Shown: positions 36,495 to 46,158, counted from the stretch's first letter. The stretch is 64,000 nucleotides of DNA from 2-02-FULL-55-14 sp964473365 (GCA_964473365.1 CAYYOV010000017.1:1-64000); one strand, 5' to 3'. The notes: generated by a model from the sequence alone, not told the origin. Program-made: numbers and translations.

Positions 36495-36980
36495 ATGACC
36501 ACAACCAAGGCCACGATGATCATGCGCACTGCGATCTTCTCTCTCCTTTTGCTCTTGACTCCGCATCTTCAAGCGCAGAACTGGCACCTCAATACCGAGC
36601 CAGTCTATGTTCTGGCGAAAGCCCCAAATCTGGCACTCGATCGGAACCTGGGCTCATCGTGGGCCGTTGGCTTCCAATATTCTGCGCTCGATTGGGCGAA
36701 GAACGGGAGCAACCTCAGCGGCGTGCAAGCGTTCTACTCGCGTACCGCCTCGATCGCGTCGGATTCCGAGATCCTCAAACTGTATGTGGGGCGACTATCA
36801 CCCCGAACGACCCTCCTGAAGATAGAGGCGAAGGAGTCTCCCCTCCCTCTGTTTGAGGTGCTCTACGGATACCGATGGGTCAAGGATGGACGCTGGACGA
36901 TCGCCATTCTCGGCGGGACCTTCTTCACCACCTCGCGCATCTACCCGAGCGTGTCAGTACCGATCGGATGGATGTTCTGA
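36495..36980 (+). CDS. Small hypothetical outer-membrane protein
   Basis: The product is 161 aa from ATG 36495; ATGs at 36516 and 36522 (MRTAIFSLLLLLTPHLQAQ) are equally possible starts of the signal peptide, which ends at LQAQ. The mature part is strand-rich with aromatic and alternating residues (SSWAVGFQYSALDWAK, EVLYGYRWVKDGRWTIAILGG) and stops with VPIGWMF, like a short barrel or a barrel fragment of about 140 residues. It is divergent from the esterase gene and convergent with the metallo-hydrolase gene. No family was recognised. Confidence 0.65.
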   Translation: MTTTKATMIMRTAIFSLLLLLTPHLQAQNWHLNTEPVYVLAKAPNLALDRNLGSSWAVGFQYSALDWAKNGSNLSGVQAFYSRTASIASDSEILKLYVGRLSPRTTLLKIEAKESPLPLFEVLYGYRWVKDGRWTIAILGGTFFTTSRIYPSVSVPIGWMF

Positions 36981-37038
36981 ACACCGGAAAAGGGTCACTG
37001 GTGCGTTGCCCGAGGTTCTGCCATTCGATGTTGCCGAA

Positions 37039-38133
37039 CTATTTGCGAGGAGATGCAGCGTTCCATGGTGACATCCGGTCCGTCCCTTTCGCATAGAGCA
37101 CGCGCTGTTCTCCGATCTCCAGGTCGACCAACCGGTCTCCCAATCCCCGCTGGCGTGCCAGGTCCCGGAGCGTGGTGATCGAGGCGTTTGGCGGACCGTC
37201 GGACGTGTAGGGAACGGTGCCATGATGCATCGGGAGCAGGAACCTCGCTTTCACCTCTTCGAAGATCTGTAACGCTCCTCCTGGCTCGACGTGGATGCGC
37301 CCCCCAACTCTCGGTGAATCGCCCGGCCCGATCGGAATGATCGCGAGGTCAATGATGAATCGCTCGCCCACGTCCTTGAAGTAGCGGTCGTGCCAACCGG
37401 TGTCGCCGGCGAAGTAGACCGTGATACCTTCATATTCCAGGACATAGCCCGTGTAGCCGATCCCATCGGTCCAGGCCCGATCGATCCCATACCGGCCGCT
37501 GAAATGCTGCACCGGCACCGCCGTGATCGTGATGCCATCCAACACCGTCGATTCCCAGGGACCGAGCTCGCGCAGGTCGCGGAACCCGAACTCTGGGATG
37601 AACTCCATCGCGCCCCTCGGAACGATCAACGCGCCGTTCGTCGGCAGCTGGGCCAGGCTTCCCAGGTTCAAATGGTCGAAGTGCGTGTGGGAAATGAGCG
37701 TCACGTCAAGGCTCGTGAGTGAATCCACATCCAGACCGGGTGCGACCCAGCGTTTCACGACGATCCCCACGGAATTGTTCAGCAGGGGATCGGTCATGAT
37801 GAGCTTGTCCTTGATCTGTATCAGCGTCGTGGCGTGTCCCACCCAACCGACGGCCAGGTCGGCATTCGGCAACAGGGGCCTCGTGATGGTGTGCGGCGCC
37901 GGCTCGATCGGGTCCGTAGCCCGTTCGAGTGAGAGCATGAACATCCGTCCCGCCCACGAATTGCAGCCTGCAAAGGTTGCCAGTAGCAAAAGGAGAAGGA
38001 CGCCACGCAGCCCAGCGGCGTCGGAGGCGATAGTACGACAACGATCGGCAGCGTGGCGCGGCCGGGTCGTCTCGTCTGGTCCCCGCTCGGTCAAGAGCCG
38101 TGCGTGGGGATCGGACCGCATGTGTCCCGCCAT
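37039..38133 (-). CDS. Metallo-beta-lactamase-fold hydrolase, predicted lipoprotein
   Basis: The product is 364 aa from ATG 38133 (ATG 38121 is possible); the start lies 2 bp after the stop of the upstream gene, implying co-transcription. A hydrophobic segment VLLLLLLATFAGC ends in a lipobox, though it follows a long, charged N-terminus of about 45 residues. Zinc ligands of the MBL fold are clear: SHTHFDHL, then HFSGR, AGDTGW and PMHHGT. The arrangement GWVGHATTLIQI... LIMTDP resembles the NAPE-PLD/UlaG branch, which cleaves phosphodiesters or lactones. Substrate is unknown. Confidence 0.88.
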   Translation of the reverse strand: MAGHMRSDPHARLLTERGPDETTRPRHAADRCRTIASDAAGLRGVLLLLLLATFAGCNSWAGRMFMLSLERATDPIEPAPHTITRPLLPNADLAVGWVGHATTLIQIKDKLIMTDPLLNNSVGIVVKRWVAPGLDVDSLTSLDVTLISHTHFDHLNLGSLAQLPTNGALIVPRGAMEFIPEFGFRDLRELGPWESTVLDGITITAVPVQHFSGRYGIDRAWTDGIGYTGYVLEYEGITVYFAGDTGWHDRYFKDVGERFIIDLAIIPIGPGDSPRVGGRIHVEPGGALQIFEEVKARFLLPMHHGTVPYTSDGPPNASITTLRDLARQRGLGDRLVDLEIGEQRVLYAKGTDRMSPWNAASPRK

Positions 38134-38135
38134 TT

Positions 38136-38687
38136 TCAATAGATTCGTATGTCTAGCGACGTGATCCACGTCGTCGGACGATCGGCGTGCTTCACGTTCA
38201 GATGAAGCATTCCGAACGCACTCGAGAATCCCACAACCTTGAAGAGACGAAGTCCATCCGGAGACGTGTATGTCCCCAGTCCCAGGTTCAACCCCATGAG
38301 TTCACCTTTGTCGGCCAGGGGAACGTAGGACATGACATGGGTGGACGCACTCAGATGAGAGCGCCCGACCTTTCCCGCATACGCCTGGACCGCAATATTC
38401 CATTCGACAGAACCCGAGAACCGCGCTGTAGGCACGACGATAAATGAGAACCAGGGTGAGATCTTCTTGTTCATGCCCCATGCGTACAAGAGCGGGGCGA
38501 ATTCCCATTCAAGTCCGGCCGTAGCTTGAGCAGAAGTGTTATAGAACACCAGATTCGGGATGCCTTGGTAGGGGAGCCAGGTCGGGAAACGGGACCGATC
38601 CTCCATGCCTGATTGTGCGTGCAAAGACGTCGATCCGGCGACCAGGCAATTCAACGCCAGCAAGAGCAGAGAGACGGGCAATCTCAT
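38136..38687 (-). CDS. Hypothetical outer-membrane protein
   Basis: The product is 183 aa with signal MRLPVSLLLLALNCLVAGSTSLHAQ. The mature part is made of amphipathic strands (ATAGLEWEFAPLLYAWGM, WFSFIVVPTARFSGSVEWNIAVQAYAG, HVMSYVPLADKGELMGLNLGLGTY) and ends in SLDIRIY, in the manner of a partial barrel. It is immediately upstream of the MBL-fold lipoprotein gene, separated by about 2 bp. A functional link is possible but not shown. Confidence 0.7.
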   Translation of the reverse strand: MRLPVSLLLLALNCLVAGSTSLHAQSGMEDRSRFPTWLPYQGIPNLVFYNTSAQATAGLEWEFAPLLYAWGMNKKISPWFSFIVVPTARFSGSVEWNIAVQAYAGKVGRSHLSASTHVMSYVPLADKGELMGLNLGLGTYTSPDGLRLFKVVGFSSAFGMLHLNVKHADRPTTWITSLDIRIY

Positions 38688-38816
38688 GCGTTTCGAGGGG
38701 GCAACGACGTGAGTGGAGAGGCCTCAACTAGAAAGAAAATCTACGAAGGAAGGTGGGCAAACTCCAGGGGAGGGCCCATTCGGCGCTATACAACTGTGAC
38801 TGGGATCTGGCCGATC

Positions 38817-39221
38817 TTAGTCCTTGCGTGAGGGGGCCCTGACAGAGAAGAGTGAGATCCACACGTCGGGACGGATATGGTTCTGCACGATCTCCACATG
38901 TTCGACCCGGACCGTGAGTCGAAACGCGAGTTGCAGCACAGAGGGGAATTTCGTGACCTCGACCGAATCGACGAACGAGGGTTTCGAGGTCGCGAGGTCG
39001 CCGACATCCAGCAGGGAATCGGCCACCGTCACGACGAGCCAACGACCGCGCGTGATGAAGGCGGTGACTTCACCGATGGGGCGATCGGCGGAAAGCGCGA
39101 TCAGGTATCCATTGTCAAGCGACTGAGAGCGGACCTCGACCATGTCTCGCGTGGAGGTGAGTCGAAGGACGGCGCACGATCCAACGCTGAGGCAAGCGGC
39201 CACCAGAAGGAGCAGCTTCAC
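38817..39221 (-). CDS. Small lipoprotein, possibly AMIN-like
   Basis: The product is 134 aa from GTG 39221, which has AGGGA four bases upstream and opens a clean lipoprotein signal (VKLLLLVAACLSVGSC); a frame open to 39296 adds 25 polar residues. The mature part, with SQSLDNGYLIALSADRPIGEVTAF, GRWLVVTVADSLLD and FPSVLQLAFRLTVRVEHVEIVQ, has the strand rhythm of AMIN domains, which localise amidases and secretins to the periphery. The similarity is weak and read by eye. Its neighbours on both sides are on separate transcripts. Confidence 0.65.
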   Translation of the reverse strand: MKLLLLVAACLSVGSCAVLRLTSTRDMVEVRSQSLDNGYLIALSADRPIGEVTAFITRGRWLVVTVADSLLDVGDLATSKPSFVDSVEVTKFPSVLQLAFRLTVRVEHVEIVQNHIRPDVWISLFSVRAPSRKD

Positions 39222-39760
39222 TCTGTCCCTCGCGCAGTGCGGGAAGGATGGTGACGCGCGATCTACATTCGCTCCGGATCTACTCTTAAAAGTCACAATC
39301 CAAGAACGTGAAAAGTCGAAATGTTAGAATTGACAATCATCACAGCTTGAGGGATCGAACGGTCGAACATTGAGCAAGCGGGGATCCGACAGGATCTTGC
39401 GCAGGCGGAGTCGGCAGGAATGATCATCGCGGATGTGGGCTTCACCTTGGGTGGTGAAGAAGGGATCGAGCAGGGCTGATGGAGTGATGGGAATCCCTTC
39501 AGCGCCCGCATCCGCGATCATTGTCTCGCATCGTGTGAAGCGCCTCGACGAGACACTCTTCTCAACTACGAGAAGGCCGACCTCGATTTCACGCGAAAAT
39601 CGGTCGTATGGATACTTCAGCAAATTGCCGATTGATTCTCCGGTGCATTTGCGTTACCCTGACAGCGTTTTGTTCCTATCAAACGGAGTCAGCGATAGCG
39701 TTACACCGCAGGCGAACGATGCGATTCAGGCATGCTGCGTGGTACGTGCTGTAAGACCTG
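39222..39760. other. Divergent intergenic region with a doubtful small ORF
   Basis: This 539-bp stretch lies before the permease gene. A minus-strand frame at 39324-39623 (99 aa from a TTG, ending SSCDDCQF) is the most protein-like piece, but it has no ribosome-binding site and no family. The region is lower in GC than its surroundings. It could hold a decayed gene plus the permease promoter. Confidence 0.3.
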
Positions 39761-41503
39761 TTGTCCTCTGACCTACCCCTAACCGGTCCGGATCATCGGA
39801 CCGTCGAAGTCGCCACCAGTCGTCCCCGTGTTCTGGGATGGCTTCGCAGCGCCGCAATCCTCGACGGCGACTGGGGCACCTCCATCGCATACGTTCTCGG
39901 GATCAGCTTCGCCCTGGCGGGCCGCAGCAGTTTGTGGCACCTCATGGCCATGCTGGCGCTGACCACGATCGTCGCGCTCAATTACATCACGATCTGCCGC
40001 CTTTCGCCCAACGGCGGAGGCGTCTACTCGTCGGTCTACCATCGCTCGCGGATGCTTGCGGTCGTGGGCGCACTCCTCCTCGGGGCCGACTACGTCATCA
40101 CGATGTCGCTTTCCGTCCTCGACGCTTTCCACTATTTCGGCGTTCCGTACGAAAGCGTCTGGGCCATCGGCACGCTCGTGTTGCTGGGCGGGTTCAATTG
40201 GTTCGGGCCCAAACACAGCGGTGGCGGCGCGGCCGTCATTTCTGTGGTAACGCTCATGACGTTGGGGATCATCATCGCTGCCTCCGCCCCGACGGCGCTG
40301 ACCGAGGCGGTCATCGAAGCGCCGCATGATTCCTTCGCCAGCAATTGGCACATCTTCGTCGGGCTCATTCTCAGCATCTCAGGCATCGAGGCGATCTCGA
40401 ACATGACGGGTCTCATGAAGGACCCGACACGGGATTCGCGACGCGCGATCCTCTCGGTCCTGACGAAGGTTGTGATAGCGACGATCTTCCTGAGCCTCGC
40501 CATGTATGCCGTGCCGGGCCTGGAAGGGCGGACGGAAGATATGGTCCGCCTGCTGGGGGAACATTATGTCGGTCCATGGTTCGGCTGGATCGTGGCAGGC
40601 TCCCTCGGACTCCTGCTCATCTCGGCCGGCAATACGGCCATGAACGGCCTGATCTCAGTGCAGTTCCTGATGTCGCTCGACGGCGAGCTTCCGGCCCCTC
40701 TCCGGCGTCTCAATCGCCATGGCGTACCGGTGATCCCGCTTGTGATCTCCACAGCGGCCCCCATCGTGGTCCTGCTCTTCGTCAGCGATATCCTGACGCT
40801 CGCTTCGCTCTACGCCATCGGCGTCGTGGGGGCAGTGCTCATCAATATCGGGTCGACGGCCACCGACAAGACCCTTTCGATCGGAAAGGTCACGCGCGGG
40901 TTTATGATGGGGGCGGCGGTCGTTCTGTTCTTCATCGAGGCCTCCATCGCCATCGACAAGCCGTATGCGGCCCTGTTTGCCGGTGTGGTGCTTGTCGCGG
41001 GACTTGGTGCGCGGGCGGCGGCCCGTCGTGCGCGCGGTCCCATGGTCGCCGCTCCGGTGCCCGCGGCAGCACCGATCCGTCGTCGTCGCCGGAAGGCCAT
41101 GCCGACCCTGCGGTATCTCGTGGCGACGAAGGATGCCAACGAGCGCCTGTTGCGCTTCGCGATCGAGGAGGCGAAGGACCGCAATGCATTCCTGTTCGTC
41201 CTCCGGGTCAAGGAGATCGCAGTCGGCTCGTTGCCCGAGCGTATCCAGATGGAATCGAACGGCGTCGAGGCGCGCATCCACGAGATCTGCGAGAAGGCTG
41301 GCGTCGACTATCAATACATCAACCTGCCCAGCTATGAGGTCGGCTACACCATCGCCGAACAGGTGGCGACCTTCGGCGTGGAGCGACTCATCATCGGTGC
41401 CGAAAAGCGTCATCGTCTGGAGAACATGCTGAAGGGGAGCGTGATGCGTTCACTTGGCACCATGCTTCCTGAAGATGTGCAGCTGGTCATCTTCGGCGGA
41501 TAG
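39761..41503 (+). CDS. APC-superfamily amino-acid permease with C-terminal USP-like domain
   Basis: The product is 580 aa. The start is the TTG at 39761: an in-frame TAA sits 9 bases upstream and no other start precedes the first helix. Twelve or so membrane helices fill residues 28-420. They include the APC signature region GGGVYSSVYHRSRMLAVVGALLLGADY and the later ISGIEAISNMTGLMKDP. After an Arg-rich linker (RRRRRK) the last 135 residues form a universal-stress-protein-like alpha/beta domain (TLRYLVATKDANERLLRFAIEEAK, VERLIIGAEKRHRLENMLKGSVMRSL). APC-USP fusions are known, and the tail is thought to regulate transport. The solute is not known. Confidence 0.9.
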   Translation: MSSDLPLTGPDHRTVEVATSRPRVLGWLRSAAILDGDWGTSIAYVLGISFALAGRSSLWHLMAMLALTTIVALNYITICRLSPNGGGVYSSVYHRSRMLAVVGALLLGADYVITMSLSVLDAFHYFGVPYESVWAIGTLVLLGGFNWFGPKHSGGGAAVISVVTLMTLGIIIAASAPTALTEAVIEAPHDSFASNWHIFVGLILSISGIEAISNMTGLMKDPTRDSRRAILSVLTKVVIATIFLSLAMYAVPGLEGRTEDMVRLLGEHYVGPWFGWIVAGSLGLLLISAGNTAMNGLISVQFLMSLDGELPAPLRRLNRHGVPVIPLVISTAAPIVVLLFVSDILTLASLYAIGVVGAVLINIGSTATDKTLSIGKVTRGFMMGAAVVLFFIEASIAIDKPYAALFAGVVLVAGLGARAAARRARGPMVAAPVPAAAPIRRRRRKAMPTLRYLVATKDANERLLRFAIEEAKDRNAFLFVLRVKEIAVGSLPERIQMESNGVEARIHEICEKAGVDYQYINLPSYEVGYTIAEQVATFGVERLIIGAEKRHRLENMLKGSVMRSLGTMLPEDVQLVIFGG

Positions 41504-41539
41504 CCGCACAGGCGCCGAACGATGGAAAGGAACAAGCCC

Positions 41540-42013
41540 ATGATCCGTTTCGTGTCACTGCTCGCGCTTCTGATCTCCGTCGCTCCACTGCATGCCCAGA
41601 TCACGCTGCCGTCGAAGAAAGTGCTCACACTCGAAGCCGCGCAGCGACTGACCGGCTCGGTGCGGGCATTGGCACAGAAGAACAACTGGAAGATGGTCAC
41701 GGCAGTCGTCGATGCCGGAGGGAACATCGTGCTCCTCGAGCGGATGGACGACGCTCAGATCGGAAGCATCGAGGTCGCGATCCAGAAGGCGAAGACGGCC
41801 GTGGCGTTCAAACGCTCGACGAAGACGTTCGAGGACCGCACGCTGGCGGGGCGGACGGTGTTGCTCGGTCTGCCGGGAGTGGTCCCGATCGAAGGGGGTC
41901 TGCCGATCATCGTCGATGGGCAGTACGTCGGCGCTATCGGGGTGAGCGGCGGGTCGTCAGAGCAGGACGGTGTTGCGGCCAAGGAGGCGATCGAAGCCGT
42001 GAAGATCGAGTAG
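41540..42013 (+). CDS. Secreted GlcG/HbpS-like (DUF336) protein
   Basis: The product is 157 aa from ATG 41540, with AAGGA eight bases upstream; ATG 41522 is in frame but would put six charged residues before the signal peptide MIRFVSLLALLISVAPLHAQ. The mature protein is one GlcG/HbpS domain: LTLEAAQRLTGSVRALAQKNNW, VTAVVDAGGNIVLLERMDDA, KAKTAVAFKRST, and the Gly-rich close PGVVPIEGGLPIIVDGQYVGAIGVSGG. HbpS members bind haem or cobalamin, while GlcG accompanies glycolate genes; nothing nearby decides between these. It follows the permease gene by 36 bp and is closed by a strong terminator. Confidence 0.88.
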   Translation: MIRFVSLLALLISVAPLHAQITLPSKKVLTLEAAQRLTGSVRALAQKNNWKMVTAVVDAGGNIVLLERMDDAQIGSIEVAIQKAKTAVAFKRSTKTFEDRTLAGRTVLLGLPGVVPIEGGLPIIVDGQYVGAIGVSGGSSEQDGVAAKEAIEAVKIE

Positions 42014-42062
42014 GACGGAAGCAGGGTCCGGACCGGATCACTACGTTGTGTGAAGAAATGAC

Positions 42063-42097
42063 AAAGCCCCCGCCGGGGATCACCGGCAGGGGCTTTT
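42063..42097. terminator. Strong terminator between convergent genes
   Basis: AAAGCCCC...GCCGG pairs with CCGGC...GGGGCTTT across GGATCA, with a single C/A mismatch, and ends in TTTT. It sits between the GlcG-like gene and the convergent DUF5916 gene and may work both ways. Confidence 0.85.
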
Positions 42098-42119
42098 GCT
42101 TGTCGTGTGAGCGGATGGC

Positions 42120-44509
42120 CTAGCTGCGGAACAGATACTGCATCTTTACAAAGAATTGTCGCTCCGTCGTCCTGAATCCGTCCGTCGAACCGTAGTCGAG
42201 AAAATTGTTGGTAAGACCGGCGTAGAACGTCGTCAAGGCGTTGAGCTTGTAGCTGAAGAGGGGGTAGACGTTGAACGATCGCTCGAACGAATTGTACTGG
42301 AAGATCCCGCGAATGAACATCTCCGGCGTGAATTGGTAGATGGCGACCGTTCGCGCGACATACCCGTCATAGAGCAAGGTCCCCGATGCGCGGCTGGACA
42401 ATCGTGCCCGGTCATACGAAAGATCGATCTTGATCCGAGTCGTGGGCCGGAGCGTCATGGATGCGCCAAGATTGTGTCCCTCTCCGATCTCCGGAGATGA
42501 GGACCGGTAGATGAATCGTCCCACCTGACCGTACGCGGAGAACGAGAACGCGTCGAAGACCTGGGAGTTTAACTGGACGATCGAACGGCCGACCTCGCGA
42601 AATTGGACACCACGGAAGAGCTCATCGTTGACGACAAGATAGCTGAGATACAGCGACGTCTGTCCTTTCATACGAATGTTGGCGGACGGCTGGACCGTGC
42701 GTTCCTTCTCGACCCCTGCGGTGTTGTGCCGAACGTATCCGGATGCGGACAGCTGGACACGTTCGAAGAACGAATCCGTCAGATAGAACGTGTAGCGTGG
42801 AGCAACGACATACTCCCGGAACCCAGTGGAAGAGAACAGTCCGTTGTAGGTCTGATAGGTCGGAGAGAAATCGTTGTACACCATGTCGAAGCCGAACTCC
42901 CGGGCCGAGCGCGACAGTACAAGATGGATGCCTGCTCCTCCGTATGATTCGCCGTCAAACCGGGCCGTATGGCCGCTTGCGCCAAACACCCTCGAACTGG
43001 TCAGCAACGTCGAATCGGTTAGCTCTTTCGTCTGGCTGATGAACCCTTCGCCGTTGAAGTACCAATTGTCCCAGAACCGGTAGTTCCAGTCGAACCCCGC
43101 CAGGTAGTTGTGACCTCCGGAGAAGTCCCTCGTCAGGAGCATCGTCCCGACGTAGGCTTCGTCCGCAAAGTTGTACCGGAGTCGGCCAATGTTGGCGAAG
43201 GATCGGAGGGAGGTGGGGATCGTGTTNNNNNNNNNNNNNNNNNNNNNNNNNNNNNNNNNNNNNNNNNNNNNNNNNNNNNNNNNNNNNNNNNNNNNNNNNN
43301 NNNNNNNNNNNNNNNNNNNNNNNNNNTGTACCGGAGTCGGCCAATGTTGGCGAAGGATCGGAGGGAGGTGGGGATCGTGTTGCTGCTTTCTTCACCCGGC
43401 ACCACCAGCACGGAATTCCGGTCCATCGCTCCCAGATACATGTACGACACTGCTCCCGACTTCCCGACCACTCGCCCCGCAAGCAGGGGATTGTTGATCG
43501 ATCGGGAATAGTACATCGGGGTTTGGAGCAGTTCAGAAGACTCGAGGAAGAACGGCCGTCGCTCTTGGTATTGGAGCGCGAACGTGGTGTTGACGGCGAT
43601 CTGATCGGCGTCCGACTCGACCTGGCTGAAGTCCGGGTTCACGACGAGGTCTGCCGCAAAGTCCGAGCTCGGCGAATACCGGAATCCGGCGCCGACTCGA
43701 CCCTGCACATCACCATTCGTGAACGCGGAGCGTGGGTCTCCGATGTCCGCGCGCGCGCCGAGTTGTTGCCCGAGGACGTATGGAAGAAGTTCGACGGATC
43801 CGCCCGGCCGGATGTCCTGCAGGCCTTCGAGCGTCCCCAACTGGGTCAGGAAATTCGGGATGTTACGATCGACAGGTGTCCAACTGATCTGGACGCGGCT
43901 CGTTCGCGGGTATGTCCGCGAGACATTGAAGCCCCATGTTTGCGCGTCCACGTCCGGAAAGCGCAGGCTCTTGAATGGGATCGCCATCTCGGCCGTCCAT
44001 CCGTCTGCCGTGATCGTGGCGGCCGACTCCCAGATCATGTCAAAGCTCATGTCCTCGCCGCCGCTGCTCATCATGAGGTCGCCTTGGATCCCGTACGGAT
44101 TGACGACAAGCTCATAGCCGCGCTGAGCATCACCGTACGTGTCGATAATGACCACTACAAAGTCGTCGGTGTAGATCCTGTCACGATCGGACATGTTCGC
44201 GCGGATCTCGCGCGGCCTCGGGTCGAAGCATCGCAGGCCGATATAGAGATTGTCGGCATCGTACAACGACCGGACCTCAGTACGGACGGGGGCGGGCGTG
44301 TTCTCGCCAGGCTGAAATTCGTAGGCCAGCTCGATGGAAGGCGCCGTCTCCCACAGGGGATCGTCGAGATGTCCTGTGATCCGCACGGGGCGGTCGACAC
44401 GAACCGTTGTGAAGGTTGGCTTGCTGCGGGGGGATGGAGTGGCCGTTTGAGCAGATGCTGGCACAATGCTGCAAAGTGCAAGACACCAGGCCACGAATGT
44501 TGTTTTCAT
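42120..44509 (-). CDS. DUF5916 outer-membrane protein, interrupted by an assembly gap
   Basis: The gene starts at ATG 44509 with signal MKTTFVAWCLALCSIVPASAQ. The N-terminal part is a carbohydrate-binding-family-9-like sandwich (VRITGHLDDPLWETAPSIE, DNLYIGLRCFDP, TDDFVVVIIDTYGD, WTAEMAIPFKSLRF). The rest is the DUF5916 barrel (NPDFSQVESDADQIAVN, ERRPFFLESSELLQT) and ends in FFVKMQYLFRS. A run of 100 N at 43227-43326 is bordered by two identical 55-bp copies. Removing the N run and one copy (155 bases) joins the two halves in frame without a stop, giving about 744 aa, a usual size. The function of DUF5916 proteins is not established; the family is frequent in Bacteroidota and relatives. Confidence 0.9.
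43172..43226. repeat. 55-bp duplicated contig end, copy one
   Basis: These 55 bases are identical to 43327-43381 on the other side of the N run. The match to the 55-bp duplication at the 55982 gap points to an assembler k-mer overlap, not biology. Confidence 0.9.
43227..43326. other. Assembly gap of exactly 100 N
   Basis: An arbitrary 100-base placeholder inside the DUF5916 gene. Duplicate flanks indicate that no sequence is really missing. Confidence 0.98.
43327..43381. repeat. 55-bp duplicated contig end, copy two
   Basis: Identical to 43172-43226. It should be merged with that copy to restore the DUF5916 reading frame. Confidence 0.9.
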
Positions 44510-44733
44510 GCAGCGCCGTCCTGCTGAGTGGGAGAATGGGGACACAAGGCATACGTCAGCCTGGTCCGGCATGTTTCGCGATTCTGCGAAAAAGGCGGCC
44601 CGGTGGCCACCGGATCTTTGTATGACTTCCCGGACGGCTGAATGGTTGTGGAGCAGGGAGACATCCGTACACGTCGAAGGGCTCCAGTTGGGAGCCCTTC
44701 TGCGGGGTTGAAGACGGCGTGGGGAAGGAGGGC

Positions 44734-46158
44734 CTACGGGGCCCCGGGGCCGACGTCCTTGCGTGTAAGTGGCCGCCATCGTGGCGTCTCGCCGGGGAGA
44801 TGCCAGATGCCGCTCGTCTGTACAAGCTGAGGGTCTTTGACGATCACGCCCTCGATCGAGCGAGTCGAAGCGACCGCCTTGCCCACCGGCCAGACGATGT
44901 TGTCTCGCCAGGTCGTCTGTACGGGTGGGTTGAAGAACTTGATGAGCGTGTCTCGACTCCCGACGATAATGTTTCGCTCGATCACGAGTCCGATCGGAGC
45001 CATCGGCCACCAGTTTCCCTGAAAACCGCCGCCGTTGTAGCCGAGCTCGATGTTGCTGGCGTTGTTGACGAGCATATTTCCCGCAACGACGGCCTCACGG
45101 ATCCGGAAGTGTTTCGTGAGCGATTGCCCGTCGCCGTACTCCGCGTCTCCTCCCGTGATCGCCATGGTCGCGTCCCATTCGGTCCCTGTCAGGCCTTCGA
45201 TGTAGTTCGACAGTACCCGCATTCCGGTCCCGTAGAATCGCAGGCCTCCGGTTCCCAGGGTCCAGGTCTTGCCCGTGCTGTCGAGGAAGGAGCCGGTACG
45301 GCCGTTGCCCAGGATGACATTCCCTTCGACCGTGTTCCGGTTGCCGTGTCGAAGCGAGAGGGAACCGAGACATTCAAGGAACGTGTTCCCGCGGATGGTA
45401 TTGTCGCTGGCCTTGATCGAGAGATACTCCGGATCGCCGTCGCATCGTTCGAACAGATTTTCTTCGATGACCGTGTGTCCGCTCGACAGCGAGTAGGTTG
45501 AAGACCCGACGCGAATGGCCTCCAGGACATTCTCAACCCGCGGTCCGATGTCGGCGAACAGATTGTGGTCGATACGGTCGTATTGGGAGATCTGCGGGTC
45601 TGCGCGCAGGGTCCCTTCGATCGTAACAAAATTGCCCAGGTGCGACTTGTGCGCGAAGGCGTTGTGGTCGATACGGTTGTGGCCGCTGATCGTCGTTGAG
45701 TCCCCGGCGATCCCGTCGACCAGGACCCACGAGCTTCGTCCGGACTCGTTCAGCTGGAAATGATTTCGCGTGATGCGTATGTTCGTGCATCCACGCAGCT
45801 CGATCGCAGGCCCGACCGTCCCTCGTAGGTCCAGCCCTTCGAACACAATGTGCTCTGAGGCCGTCAGAATGAAGCGCGTCGGTCCCGAAATGACGGCCTT
45901 GCCGCGGTTCTTGGCCACAATGACGATCGGTTTGTCGGGTCGCCCCTTCTTCGTGATCCGCATATCGCCTGCGAGATCGTAGGTTCCGTCCTTGAGCACA
46001 ACCCGATCTCCGGATTGAGCGCTCGTGAGAGCGGCTCGAAGGTCAGCGGCCGAGCCCACTTCATGCGTTCTCTGGGCAAAGGAGGTGAATGACGCCAGTA
46101 ACAGAAGAGAGGCGACCATTCCGAAATTGAATGAGCATGAGGATCGTTTTGTTTTCAT
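44734..46158 (-). CDS. PL6-family (chondroitinase B/alginate lyase-like) secreted protein
   Basis: The product is 474 aa from ATG 46158; its signal MKTKRSSCSFNFGMVASLLLLASFTSFAQ is cleaved near SFAQ. It is a right-handed beta-helix. The opening VGSAADLRAALTSAQSGDRVVLKDGTYD is characteristic. The later segment ENLFERCDGDPEYLSIKASDNTIRGNT...LSLRHGNRNTVEGNVILGNG matches the polysaccharide lyase 6 active-site strip, with the Lys of SIKAS and the Arg of LRHGN as the catalytic pair. PL6 enzymes cleave alginate or chondroitin sulfate by beta-elimination; which one is meant here is not clear. It lies upstream of the DUF5916 gene on the same strand with a 224-bp gap and is divergent from the gene at 46335. 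Confidence 0.88.
   Translation of the reverse strand: MKTKRSSCSFNFGMVASLLLLASFTSFAQRTHEVGSAADLRAALTSAQSGDRVVLKDGTYDLAGDMRITKKGRPDKPIVIVAKNRGKAVISGPTRFILTASEHIVFEGLDLRGTVGPAIELRGCTNIRITRNHFQLNESGRSSWVLVDGIAGDSTTISGHNRIDHNAFAHKSHLGNFVTIEGTLRADPQISQYDRIDHNLFADIGPRVENVLEAIRVGSSTYSLSSGHTVIEENLFERCDGDPEYLSIKASDNTIRGNTFLECLGSLSLRHGNRNTVEGNVILGNGRTGSFLDSTGKTWTLGTGGLRFYGTGMRVLSNYIEGLTGTEWDATMAITGGDAEYGDGQSLTKHFRIREAVVAGNMLVNNASNIELGYNGGGFQGNWWPMAPIGLVIERNIIVGSRDTLIKFFNPPVQTTWRDNIVWPVGKAVASTRSIEGVIVKDPQLVQTSGIWHLPGETPRWRPLTRKDVGPGAP

Noticed and set aside
39324..39623. Minus-strand frame of 99 codons in the permease upstream region
   Set aside because: It has a TTG start, no ribosome-binding site and no recognisable family. 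It could be a decayed gene but cannot be supported.
43172..43381. 55-bp direct repeats as a possible mobile-element target duplication
   Set aside because: The same length recurs at the prfC gap, both surround exactly 100 N, and collapse restores coding frames, so they are assembly overlaps.
43133..43511. Apparent frameshift or pseudogene in the DUF5916 gene
   Set aside because: The frame change is fully explained by the 100-N placeholder plus a 55-bp duplicate contig end.
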